DNA of 64,000 nucleotides from Pseudomonas putida (GTDB taxonomy: Bacteria; Pseudomonadota; Gammaproteobacteria; Pseudomonadales; Pseudomonadaceae), in NCBI RefSeq assembly GCF_002906855.1, contig NZ_MINI01000048.1, positions 806,001-870,000 on the forward strand, in the 5' to 3' direction. A program made the position numbers and the translations under genes. The notes below the pieces were generated by a model that saw only the letters and a program-made list of their open reading frames with translations, did no database searches and was not told the origin of the DNA. This document shows, piece after piece, positions 45,160-53,598 of this stretch (the stretch's first letter is position 1; each line of letters begins with the position of its first letter).

Positions 45160-45648
45160 TCACGCATACTTCTTGTTGTTGATGCGGTCCCAACCGCCCG
45201 TGACGTTGCCGCCGGCACTGCCGTCAAGGCGTTTCTGCCGCGTGTAGGTCGTCTTGATGCGTCCGTAGTTAAGCTGCACGACTTCCACTGGCACCCCAGC
45301 GCTGGCGCTCTGGGCATAGTCGGCGATGATCACTTCCTCGAGGACGACTTCGTAGTACTTGAGCTTATCGCCACCAGCACGACAGAGCACGAGCTTCACC
45401 TCCTTCAGGTGCTGCCCGGCACAGCTAGCCTCCAGCAGCTTGCAGCTTGCACTGTCCAGGTATTTGGTGAAGGTAAAGTTGGTGAGTGCGGTGCGCCCTG
45501 ATGATGCGCCGCCCGCTGAGCTTGCGGTGGCAGAGGTACTCTGGTTTGCACCGAACTTGTAGCCTATGATTTCAATCCAGTTGGCGTACTGCTCATCCAG
45601 TGCTTCGCCAGTGATTTCCGCGATTTGAATATAAGCATCGAAAGCCAT
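45160..45648 (-). CDS. hcp: Orphan type VI secretion tube protein Hcp
   Basis: A 162-residue Hcp1-family protein whose hexameric rings form the T6SS inner tube and carry small effectors in the lumen. It begins MAFDAYIQIAEITGEALDEQ; the Hcp landmarks ANQSTSATASSAGGASSGRT, FTFTKYLDSASCKLLEASC and KTTYTRQKRLDGSAGGNVTG are all present. No other T6SS structural gene (tssB, tssC, vgrG, clpV) occurs in the window, so this is an orphan copy that would use an apparatus encoded elsewhere. ATG 45648 follows AAGGAGAGG. Confidence 0.93.
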   Translation of the reverse strand: MAFDAYIQIAEITGEALDEQYANWIEIIGYKFGANQSTSATASSAGGASSGRTALTNFTFTKYLDSASCKLLEASCAGQHLKEVKLVLCRAGGDKLKYYEVVLEEVIIADYAQSASAGVPVEVVQLNYGRIKTTYTRQKRLDGSAGGNVTGGWDRINNKKYA

Positions 45649-45728
45649 GCTTACCTCTCCTTGGTAAAGATTGGGCTGATAACGACGGTGTTCCGACATC
45701 GCCGCTCTGAGGTCGTTCCTGAAGTAAG

Positions 45729-45743
45729 CGGCGAAGTTCGCCG
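45729..45743. promoter_or_regulatory. Dyad in the hcp upstream region
   Basis: CGGCGAA-G-TTCGCCG, a perfect 7-base inverted repeat about 80 bases before hcp. A second perfect palindrome, GGAAATTTCC, lies at 45821-45830. Either could be an operator; no sigma-54 element with correct spacing was found. Confidence 0.35.
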
Positions 45744-45897
45744 AGTGCCTTCAGGTCCAATCGACACTAGCTCCCTGTGCCCAGCGCTGCAACGGCAAAC
45801 ACTCTAGCGCTAACCATTTGGGAAATTTCCTACGACTTTGACGAAGATACAGGCTTGATCACGTAAATAAGTGTTTCACCCCCTAACTCAGCGATGC

Positions 45898-46350
45898 CTA
45901 CAAATTCGCCAACATCCGGCGCACGATCAGGCCATGTACCTTGCCAACCGGCAGCATGTATAGCCGGCCAAAGGCGTTGAAACACCGCACTGACGTGGTC
46001 ACTTTCAAGCGCTGCCCGTCCACATCCATGCAGACCATCACCGCCAAGTGCGTATCACGCGACGTCAGCACCAGTTGCTGGTCGCTGATGGCCTCGACGG
46101 TGAAGAAGTCCAGATGCTCGCCGACGGCCGGCACATACCCTGGATCGCGGGGTGAGAAGCCATGGATATCGGCGACATTGAAACGACGCGAGATGAAGTC
46201 ACGAATGCGGAAGGCCCAGGCCAGCCAGCCAGGGACGTCCGAGGTCATGGCACAGTATGCCTGCAGGGCGGTCAACGGGGCAGCGAGCTGTATGCTGTCA
46301 CTGTGGAGAAAATCGAGGTCGGCCTGGGCGGCGACCAACTGGGCGGACAT
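45898..46350 (-). CDS. DUF2867-like protein
   Basis: A 150-residue protein with WLAWAFRIRDFISRRFNVAD and a C-terminal core LKVTTSVRCFNAFGRLYMLP ending VHGLIVRRMLANL, as in DUF2867 proteins. No catalytic function is known. The start MSAQLVAAQADL at 46350 follows AAGGGAG; an earlier in-frame ATG at 46368 is possible. GC content is again like the core chromosome, so the effector block ends before it. Confidence 0.7.
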   Translation of the reverse strand: MSAQLVAAQADLDFLHSDSIQLAAPLTALQAYCAMTSDVPGWLAWAFRIRDFISRRFNVADIHGFSPRDPGYVPAVGEHLDFFTVEAISDQQLVLTSRDTHLAVMVCMDVDGQRLKVTTSVRCFNAFGRLYMLPVGKVHGLIVRRMLANL

Positions 46351-46423
46351 GAGCAACTCCCTTGTCATGTGTCGCTCACAGCATAACAACAGCGCAAGCT
46401 GGATGGCACGGGCTTCGCCCGTG

Positions 46424-46449
46424 TTCGCGGGCAAGCCCGCGCCCACAGG
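46424..46449. repeat. Single REP element
   Basis: TTCGCGGGCAAGCCCGCGCC followed by CACAGG, one unpaired REP unit upstream of the DUF2867-like gene. Confidence 0.75.
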
Positions 46450-46493
46450 GTCCGCGCCATGGTTCAGCAATTGGGCAAGGCCATTGCCCCAAC

Positions 46494-48428
46494 TTACGCC
46501 CGGAACTGGCCCAAGCTGGCGCGCAACTGCGCCGCCAGATCATCCAGCACCTTGCTGCTGGCCGTGGTTTGCATCACCACCTCGGCCGAGCGTTCGGCCT
46601 GGGCATGAATGTTCTCCACGCGTCCCCGTACCGCCTGCGCGCCGTGTGCTTGCTGCTCGGCAGCGCGAGTAGCCAGGCCGATAGCCGCGTGCACCTGCTC
46701 CACCGCAGCCTGCACCGATTGCTGGCGACGCTCATTGTCCCGCAATACTAACAACCCTTCGCTGGCCTTGAGCCCAGCTTGACCGATGGTCGCCACCGCT
46801 TCCTTGGCACCTTTCTGCAGCGCGGCAATGTGCGCCTGAATGTCGCCGGTAGAGCTCTGGGTCTTGCTCGCCAGCGCCCGTACCTCATCGGCCACTACGG
46901 CAAACCCACGGCCAGTCTCGCCAGCGCGTGCGGCTTCGATTGCGGCGTTGAGCGCCAGCAGGTTGGTCTGTTCGGCAATGCCATGGATGACGGTCAGCAC
47001 CACCTCGATCTGTTCGCTCTGCTTGGCCAGGCGCTCGATCACCTGCGAGCCGGTCTCCACCTGCCCGGCCAGGTTCTCGATCAGGCTCGCCAGTTGCGTC
47101 GAGGAACGGCTGTTCTCGTCGGTTGCCTGGCGAATGTCCACTACCTGCTGCAACGCCGCCTGCATGGCATGGCTTTCGGCCTGGGCCTCGTCAGCCATGC
47201 TCGACAGGTCGCGCAAGCTGGCGGCTACTTCGTCACGCTGCAACGCCGCTGCAGCATCGGCACCGGCGTTGCGCTTGGCCATGGTGCCGATCTCGACCCC
47301 GGTACGCTGGGCCACCTCGCCGGCCTCGCGGACGATGGGCTGCAGTTTGTCGACAAAGCGATTGACCGCTGACGCCATGTCGCCGATCTCGTCGCGGCTG
47401 TCGAGGGTCACGCGCTTGGTCAAGTCGCCTTCGCCAGCGGCCAGATCATTGAGCGCGGCGATCAGCAGGCGCAGCTTGCTGAGCACCCGGCGGCCTAGCA
47501 CCACGGCCACCACCAGCAGCACACCCAGACCAACCACCACTAGGCCCAGGCCAATCCGCCAGCGCAGCTCGGCAGCCGCATCGCGCACGGTCTGTGCGGT
47601 GTTGGCCTGCATCGCGGTAGCGCTGGCCTGTGCGGTTTCCAGGCGTTCGCGCAGGGCCTTGCCACTGTCGGCGGCCGCGGCGCCCAGGCTGTCGCCGACC
47701 AGTTGCTCACCGCTGGCGATCAGGGCATTGAAGCGCTGGTCGAGGGCCTTGAGTTCCTGGTCAACGCCGGCCGTGGAAACCCCCATCAGGACTTTGCCGA
47801 TCTCGGCACCATTGGGGTTGATCGGCGCTTCGACGAAATACACCGAAGGATCGCGACGCGCGGCGTCGAGCACCTTGTCCAGCGCCCGCTCGCCCTGGCC
47901 CTTCTCGATCAAAGCCTGGTTGATCGGGTTCTGCCGGTTCAAGTAGCGGGTCAGATGCTGGCCCTGGGCATCGTCATAGATCACGAACAGCACGTTGGGG
48001 TTGCGCTGGGCCCGACGGGCGAAGTCGGAGAGCATCGGTACATCGTTATCCCAGATCGCCCGCGGGGCGACCGAGGCCAGCAGCTCGGCCATGTCGTTGG
48101 CCGAGTCCTTGAGATTTTTCTCCAGGGTGGCGCGCAGCTGCTGCTGTTCGTCCTGCAAGCGCGTGGAAAGGCCCGCGCTCAGGCGCTGGCGGGTGCTGCT
48201 GGAAAGGCTCTCAAGCCCCCCGCGCACGTCCTGCCCGGCCTGCTCCAGCTCGTCGGCGAGCTGACGGCTGTCTTTACCCAAACGCTCGCCCAGGTCGGCC
48301 TCCAAGGCCGTTACGGTGCTGCGGGTCAGCGCAACGGCAACCAGCACTTGCACCAAAAGGGCGATACCAAGGGCAACAAACACAGGCCGCAAGAGGCGGC
48401 TTCGTAACAGTGAAAGGATGGCAGACAC
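46494..48428 (-). CDS. Methyl-accepting chemotaxis protein
   Basis: A 644-residue chemoreceptor. Helix 1 is at about residues 8-32 (PVFVALGIALLVQVLVAVAL). A periplasmic sensor of roughly 270 residues follows, with a segment (IWDNDVPMLSDFARRAQRNP; VLFVIYDDAQGQ) that looks like a CACHE-like fold. Helix 2 is around LGLVVVGLGVLLVVAVVLGR, then a HAMP domain (LNDLAAGEGDLTKRVTLDSR) and the signalling hairpin EQTNLLALNAAIEAARAGE. No CheR/CheB-tethering pentapeptide is present. The GTG at 48428 with GAGGG is preferred to a start 33 codons upstream. The ligand is not deducible. Confidence 0.88.
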   Translation of the reverse strand: MSAILSLLRSRLLRPVFVALGIALLVQVLVAVALTRSTVTALEADLGERLGKDSRQLADELEQAGQDVRGGLESLSSSTRQRLSAGLSTRLQDEQQQLRATLEKNLKDSANDMAELLASVAPRAIWDNDVPMLSDFARRAQRNPNVLFVIYDDAQGQHLTRYLNRQNPINQALIEKGQGERALDKVLDAARRDPSVYFVEAPINPNGAEIGKVLMGVSTAGVDQELKALDQRFNALIASGEQLVGDSLGAAAADSGKALRERLETAQASATAMQANTAQTVRDAAAELRWRIGLGLVVVGLGVLLVVAVVLGRRVLSKLRLLIAALNDLAAGEGDLTKRVTLDSRDEIGDMASAVNRFVDKLQPIVREAGEVAQRTGVEIGTMAKRNAGADAAAALQRDEVAASLRDLSSMADEAQAESHAMQAALQQVVDIRQATDENSRSSTQLASLIENLAGQVETGSQVIERLAKQSEQIEVVLTVIHGIAEQTNLLALNAAIEAARAGETGRGFAVVADEVRALASKTQSSTGDIQAHIAALQKGAKEAVATIGQAGLKASEGLLVLRDNERRQQSVQAAVEQVHAAIGLATRAAEQQAHGAQAVRGRVENIHAQAERSAEVVMQTTASSKVLDDLAAQLRASLGQFRA

Positions 48429-48556
48429 GGTGTAACCCTCGTGTTTTCTGGCGCCACTATTTTGATGGCATCTACAGAAACTTCTTACAGCAAGGGTTGT
48501 GCCGTACACAGCAGGGATAAGCGCCAAGGTCTAGCAATGTCGCCAGGCCCGCGCCA

Positions 48557-48595
48557 CAAATGAAAACGCCGCGATCCTTTGCAGGACCACGGCGT
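48557..48595 (-). terminator. Terminator after purA
   Basis: On the minus strand ACGCCGTGGTCC and GGATCGCGGCGT pair (two mismatches) around TGCAAA, followed by TTTCATTT. Confidence 0.65.
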
Positions 48596-48616
48596 CAGAT
48601 CAGCCTGGAGGGCAGA

Positions 48617-49909
48617 TCAGGCGAACGGGTGACGCAGGACGATGGTCTCGTTGCGGTCCGGGCCGGTCGAAATGATATCGATCGGCGCGCCTACCAGCTC
48701 TTCGATACGCTTGATGTAGTCACGTGCAGCTTGCGGCAGCTCTTCCAGGGTTTTCACGCCCAGGGTCGATTCGCTCCAGCCTGGCATCTCTTCGTACACC
48801 GGCTCCAGGCCGATGTAGCTGTCGGCATCGGAAGGCGCGTCGATGACGGCACCGTTCTCGTTCTTGTAGCCAACGCAGATGTTGATGGTTTCCAGGCCGT
48901 CCAAAACGTCCAGCTTGGTCAGGCAGATGCCCGAGATGCTGTTGACGTCGATGGCGCGACGCAGGATGACGGCATCGAACCACCCGCAACGGCGGGCACG
49001 GCCAGTGGTCGAACCGAACTCGTGGCCACGCTTGGCCAAGGTGGCACCGGTCTCGTCGAACAGTTCGGTCGGGAACGGACCGGAACCAACGCGAGTGGTG
49101 TAGGCCTTGGTGATGCCCAGGATGTAGTCCAGGTACATCGGGCCAACGCCGGAACCGGTGGAGATGCCGCCAGCGGTGGTGTTGGAGCTGGTGACGTACG
49201 GGTAGGTACCGTGGTCGATGTCCAGCAGCGAGCCCTGGGCGCCTTCGAACATGATGTCCTTGCCAGCGCGACGCAGGTTGTGCAGCTCGGCGGTCACGTC
49301 GAGCATCATCGGCTTGAGCTGTTCGGCGTAGGCCATGCACTCGTCCAAGGTCTGCTGGAAGTCGATGGCCGGCTCTTTGTAGTAGTTCACCAGCTGGAAG
49401 TTGTGATAGTCCAGCAGCTCACCCAGCTTGGCGGCGAAACGCTCGCGGTGGAACAGGTCGCCGACGCGCAGGCCGCGGCGTGCAACCTTGTCTTCGTACG
49501 CTGGGCCGATGCCACGGCCAGTGGTGCCGATCTTGGCTTCGCCACGGGCTTTTTCACGTGCCTGGTCCAGGGCCACGTGGTACGACAGGATCAGCGGCGC
49601 CGCCGGGGAGATACGCAGGCGCTCGCGCACCGGTACACCCTTCTCTTCCAGCTTGGTGATTTCACGCATCAGGGCGTCTGGGGCAACGACCACGCCGTTG
49701 CCGATCAGGCACTGCACGCCTTCACGCAGGATGCCCGAGGGAATCAGGTGCAGAACGGTTTTCTCACCGTTGATCACCAGGGTGTGGCCCGCGTTGTGGC
49801 CACCTTGGTAGCGCACTACGGCGGCAGCATGTTCGGTCAGCAGATCGACGATCTTGCCTTTGCCCTCATCACCCCACTGGGTGCCCAGGACGACGACATT
49901 CTTACCCAT
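48617..49909 (-). CDS. purA: Adenylosuccinate synthetase
   Basis: Makes adenylosuccinate from IMP, aspartate and GTP, the first committed step to AMP. The 430-residue length is standard. Landmarks are [14 protein letters not shown] (GTP P-loop variant), [28 protein letters not shown] and [13 protein letters not shown] [14 protein letters not shown]. The start MGKNVVVLG at 49909 is the family start; a longer frame adds only MRTNV. It follows hisZ on the same strand, 56 bases apart. Confidence 0.97.
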
Positions 49910-49965
49910 TACATTGGTCCTCATTCACGCAAACTTGGTTGCCGGCCTACTGCCGACGCAGAAAC

Positions 49966-51153
49966 TCACTGGGCCAGCGGCAGAACCTGCCAGCGCCCGT
50001 CTTGCTGAATCAATTGCCGATCACAATCCGCCTCGAGAGCAGCACTCAACGGCTGGCCAGGCAAAGCCTGGACCACACGCTGGCCCTCGTTGCGCAACTG
50101 GCAGACCTGCTGCCAGAGGGCCGCGTCGCCACTGTCCGGCATCCAGATGCCGCCAGTTGGCAATACGACCTCCGCTCGCCCCAGTGTGACCAGGGTCTTC
50201 AAATCCGTGGAGAAACCTGTAGCCGGGCGTGCCCGGCCAAAGTCGGCGCCGATGTCGTCATAGCGGCCGCCCTGGGCGATCGATTGACCTTCGCCCGGAA
50301 CGAACACGGCGAACACCACGCCGGTGTGATAGTTGTAGCCGCGCAGCTCGCCGAGGTCGAAGTACAGCGGCAGGTCCGGATAGCGCGACGCCAGGCGATC
50401 GGCGATCGCCAGCAGGTCATCGAGCGCCGCCAGTACGCTGGCCGGGGCACGGCCCAGGCGCACACGGGCCTCGGCCAGCACTTCACGGCCACCGCACAGC
50501 TCGACCAGGGCGCGCAGCATGTTGCCCAGGTCCTTCGGCAGGTCGGCAGTCAGTGCCTGCACCTCATCGACCGACTTGCGCTGCAGGGCGTCGAACAGCT
50601 GCTGCTCGACCGCACCCGACAGGCCAGCGGCACGGGCCAGGCCGCGGTAGATACCGACGTGGCCGAGATCCATGTGCACGTCGGCAACGTCGGTCAGCTG
50701 CAGCGTGGCGAGCATCAGACTGATGACTTCGACATCGCTGGTCGGGCTTGCGTCGCCGTACAGCTCGGCACCCAGCTGAATCGGGCTGCGCGAGGTGGAC
50801 AGGGCTCGCGGCTGGGCGTGCAGCACGCTGCCGGCGTAGCACAGGCGGCTCGGGCCTTCACGGCGCAGGGTATGGGCGTCGATGCGCGCCACCTGTGGGG
50901 TGAAGTCGGCGCGGAAGCCCATCAGGCGGCCCGACTGCGGGTCGACCACCTTGAAGGTGCGCTGATCCAGGTCCTGGCCGGCGCCGGTGAGCAGCGACTC
51001 CAGGTACTCGATATGCGGGGTGACGACCAGCTCGTAGCCCCAACTCTGGAACAGGTCCAACACCTGGCGGCGCGCGATCTCGATGCGCGCAGCCTCAGGT
51101 GGCAGTACTTCCTCGATGCCATCTGGCAGCAGCCAGCGGTCTACCGTTGCCAT
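49966..51153 (-). CDS. hisZ: ATP phosphoribosyltransferase regulatory subunit
   Basis: A 395-residue paralogue of histidyl-tRNA synthetase lacking aminoacylation. It is needed by short-form HisG in the first step of histidine synthesis. It begins MATVDRWLLPDGIEEVLPPE and holds the class-II motif region MGFRADFTPQVARIDAHTL and RLCYAGSVLHAQPRA. The position next to purA is conserved in Pseudomonas. The catalytic hisG gene is not in this window. Confidence 0.95.
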   Translation of the reverse strand: MATVDRWLLPDGIEEVLPPEAARIEIARRQVLDLFQSWGYELVVTPHIEYLESLLTGAGQDLDQRTFKVVDPQSGRLMGFRADFTPQVARIDAHTLRREGPSRLCYAGSVLHAQPRALSTSRSPIQLGAELYGDASPTSDVEVISLMLATLQLTDVADVHMDLGHVGIYRGLARAAGLSGAVEQQLFDALQRKSVDEVQALTADLPKDLGNMLRALVELCGGREVLAEARVRLGRAPASVLAALDDLLAIADRLASRYPDLPLYFDLGELRGYNYHTGVVFAVFVPGEGQSIAQGGRYDDIGADFGRARPATGFSTDLKTLVTLGRAEVVLPTGGIWMPDSGDAALWQQVCQLRNEGQRVVQALPGQPLSAALEADCDRQLIQQDGRWQVLPLAQ

Positions 51154-51333
51154 TACGCCATTTCCCCTCTGGTCCGGGCGGCTTGCCAGCTGGCGAGCCG
51201 TCAGTAAAGCCGGTATCGCGCACAGCAGCGGGCAGCACTGATCCCAGCGCAGCCACCGTACCCGATACCCTCAAATTGCCTTGCGACCTGACCAAACCGT
51301 CAACTGGCGCTTTGCCAATCAACCTTGCAGACG

Positions 51334-51359
51334 CAAAAAAGCCGGGAAATTTCCCGGCT
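51334..51359 (-). terminator. Rho-independent terminator of the hfq-hflXKC operon
   Basis: A perfect 20-base palindrome AGCCGGGAAATTTCCCGGCT (51340-51359) followed on the minus strand by a run of T residues. Confidence 0.9.
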
Positions 51360-51393
51360 GCCTCATCATACACCCCTTTTCATTCAGGATGCA

Positions 51394-51424
51394 CCCCGCC
51401 TGGTGTTTTAGCTGCCAGGCGGGG
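51394..51424. terminator. Second hairpin at the hflC 3' end
   Basis: CCCCGCCTGG (51394-51403) and CCAGGCGGGG (51415-51424) form a 10-bp stem with an 11-base loop and no T-run. It lies between the hflC stop and the main terminator and may stabilise the 3' end. Confidence 0.6.
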
Positions 51425-51454
51425 CGCCGCTGCATGAAAATCAGGGCCTGAGCA

Positions 51455-52324
51455 TCACGGCTTGCTCTTGTCCAGGAAGCGGAAGAACTCGTTCTTCGCG
51501 TCCAGTACCAGCACGTCGCTCTTGCTCGAGAAGCTGTCGCGGTACGCCTGCAGGCTACGGTAGAACGCGTAGAAATCGGCGTCCTGGGTGTAGGCCTTGG
51601 CGTAGATGGCGGCCGACTGAGCGTCGCCGTCACCACGGGTCTCTTCCGCCTCGCGGTAGGCTTCGGCCAGCAGTACACGGCGCTGACGGTCGGCATCGGC
51701 GCGAATACCTTCGGCCAACTCGTTACCTTTGGCGCGGTGCTCGCGAGCTTCACGCTCACGCTCGGTACTCATGCGGTCGAACACGCTGCGGTTGACTTCC
51801 TTCGGCAGGTCGATGGCCTTGACGCGCACGTCGACGACCTCGATACCCAGCTCCTTGCTGGCCATGCGGTTCAGCGATGCGGTGATGTCAGCCATCAGCG
51901 CGTCACGCTCACCGGAAACCACCTCGTGCAGGGTGCGCTTGCCGAACTGGTCACGCAGGCCGCTTTCCAGACGACGCGACAGACGCTCGTCGGCGATCTG
52001 CTTCATGCCGGAAGTGGCGGTGTAGAAGCGCTCGGCATCCTTGACGCGCCACTTGGCGTAGGCGTCGACCATCACAGCCTTCTTCTCCAGGGTCAGGAAC
52101 CGCTGGGTCGGGGCGTCGAGGGTCATCAGGCGTGCGTCGAACTTGCGTACCTGGTTCACGTACGGAATCTTCACGTGCAGGCCCGGCTGGACATCCGCCT
52201 GGACCACCTTACCGAAGCGCAGCAGTACCGCACGCTCGGTCTGGGACACGATGTAGAAGCTGTTCCAGGCCACAATGGCCAGAACCACGGCGGCGATCAG
52301 GGCGATCAGCGATCGGTTGCTCAT
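51455..52324 (-). CDS. hflC: FtsH protease modulator HflC
   Basis: A 289-residue SPFH/band-7 protein anchored by one N-terminal helix (SLIALIAAVVLAIVAWNSFY) with the rest in the periplasm. With HflK it forms a large cage around FtsH. Landmarks are LRFGKVVQADVQPGLHVKIP and ELGIEVVDVRVKAIDLPKEV. The ATG overlaps the hflK stop by one base (TGATG). Confidence 0.95.
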   Translation of the reverse strand: MSNRSLIALIAAVVLAIVAWNSFYIVSQTERAVLLRFGKVVQADVQPGLHVKIPYVNQVRKFDARLMTLDAPTQRFLTLEKKAVMVDAYAKWRVKDAERFYTATSGMKQIADERLSRRLESGLRDQFGKRTLHEVVSGERDALMADITASLNRMASKELGIEVVDVRVKAIDLPKEVNRSVFDRMSTEREREAREHRAKGNELAEGIRADADRQRRVLLAEAYREAEETRGDGDAQSAAIYAKAYTQDADFYAFYRSLQAYRDSFSSKSDVLVLDAKNEFFRFLDKSKP

Positions 52325-53502
52325 CAGCGGCTCTCCCTAGTGCGCAGTGGCTGCTGTTGCTGTTGCAGGTCCTGCGCGGCACGCGCGCCAGCATCGTTGA
52401 CCGACGGGCTGACGCTGGTGCTTGGCGCGGACGCGTTGCGGCTGCCTTCGACCATCTTGTCCAGCGGCAGGTAGAGCAGGTTGTTCTGCCCGTCCTTGGC
52501 CGTGACCAAGACCTTGCTGGTATTGCTGTAGACCTCTTGCATCGTCTCCAGGTACAGGCGCTGACGGGTCACGTCAGGGGCCTTGCGGTACTCGGCGACC
52601 AGCTTGGTGAAGCGATCAGCCTCACCCTTGGCTCGGGCAATGACTTCGTCGCGGTAACCGTTGGCGTCCTCGATGATGCGCTGGGCCTGACCGCGGGCTT
52701 CCGGCACCACGCCATTGGCGTAGGACTCGGCCTGGTTGCGGGCACGCTGCTCGTCTTCGCGGGCGCGGATCACGTCGTCGAAGGCTTCCTGCACTTCACG
52801 CGGGGCTGCCGCGCTCTGTACGTTGACCTGGGTGACGGTGATACCGGTGCGGTAGTTGTCGAGGAAGCGCTGCAGGCGCTCGCGGATATCCACGGCCATC
52901 TGCTCACGGCCCTCGGTCAGCACCTGGTCCATCGAGGTGGAACCCACCACGTGGCGCAGGGCGCTGTCGGTCGCATGCTGCAGGCTAACCTCAGGCTGGT
53001 CGACGTTAAGCACGAAGTCCTGCAGGTTGCTGATCTTGTACTGGACGGTCAGCGGCACCTCGACGATGTTCTCGTCTTCGGTGAGCATCTGCCCCTGCTT
53101 GGTGTAGGCACGCTCGCGCGTGACGTTTTCCATGTACTTGCGATCGATTGGCGGGAAGTAGATGTTCAGGCCGGGACCGACCGTCTCATAGTACTTGCCG
53201 AAGCGCAGCACCACGGCCTGCTCCTGCTCGTCGACCACGTACACGGCGCTGTACAGCCAGATTGCAGCAAGCACTGCCAGGCCAATGCCCAGCAGACCAT
53301 AGCCGCCACCCTTGCCGACATTGCGGTCACCGCCGCCACGTTTTTTGCCACTGCCGAACATGCCGTTCAGGCTGTCCTGCAGCTTGCGGAAGGCCTCGTC
53401 CAGATCCGGCGGACCCTTCTTGTCGCCACCACCGCCGCCACCGCGACGGCCGCCCCAGGGATCCTGATTGTTCGAGTTGCCACCCGGCTCGTTCCAAGCC
53501 AT
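52324..53502 (-). CDS. hflK: FtsH protease modulator HflK
   Basis: A 392-residue SPFH protein. The first 75 residues are glycine-rich and cytoplasmic (NNQDPWGGRRGGGGGGDKKG). One helix (GLLGIGLAVLAAIWLYSAVY) precedes the periplasmic SPFH domain (VVDEQEQAVVLRFGKYYETV). The tail is glutamine-rich. ATG 53502 (MAWNEPGGN) is the family start; four residues upstream is another ATG. It pairs with HflC. Confidence 0.95.
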   Translation of the reverse strand: MAWNEPGGNSNNQDPWGGRRGGGGGGDKKGPPDLDEAFRKLQDSLNGMFGSGKKRGGGDRNVGKGGGYGLLGIGLAVLAAIWLYSAVYVVDEQEQAVVLRFGKYYETVGPGLNIYFPPIDRKYMENVTRERAYTKQGQMLTEDENIVEVPLTVQYKISNLQDFVLNVDQPEVSLQHATDSALRHVVGSTSMDQVLTEGREQMAVDIRERLQRFLDNYRTGITVTQVNVQSAAAPREVQEAFDDVIRAREDEQRARNQAESYANGVVPEARGQAQRIIEDANGYRDEVIARAKGEADRFTKLVAEYRKAPDVTRQRLYLETMQEVYSNTSKVLVTAKDGQNNLLYLPLDKMVEGSRNASAPSTSVSPSVNDAGARAAQDLQQQQQPLRTRESR

Positions 53503-53598
53503 AGCGCTCTCCATCTGATAAAGCAAAGACGCGCCCACGGCGCGCCGTCCAATGCTACAGAATGCCTGCCACTGCTGCCCGACGACCTCACCGGGCAT

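Larger units (their letters stand above)
51154..51454. other. Spacer between hflC and hisZ
   Basis: A 301-base gap containing the hflC-operon terminator (51340) and a second large hairpin, CCCCGCCTGG/CCAGGCGGGG at 51394-51424. The hisZ promoter is expected on the minus strand outside this gap's hairpins but no clear -35/-10 was found. No gene is supported. Confidence 0.6.

Noticed and set aside
45649..45897. Sigma-54 promoter for hcp
   Set aside because: GGCAC- and GGGCAC-like sequences occur on the minus strand, but none has GC at the required distance.
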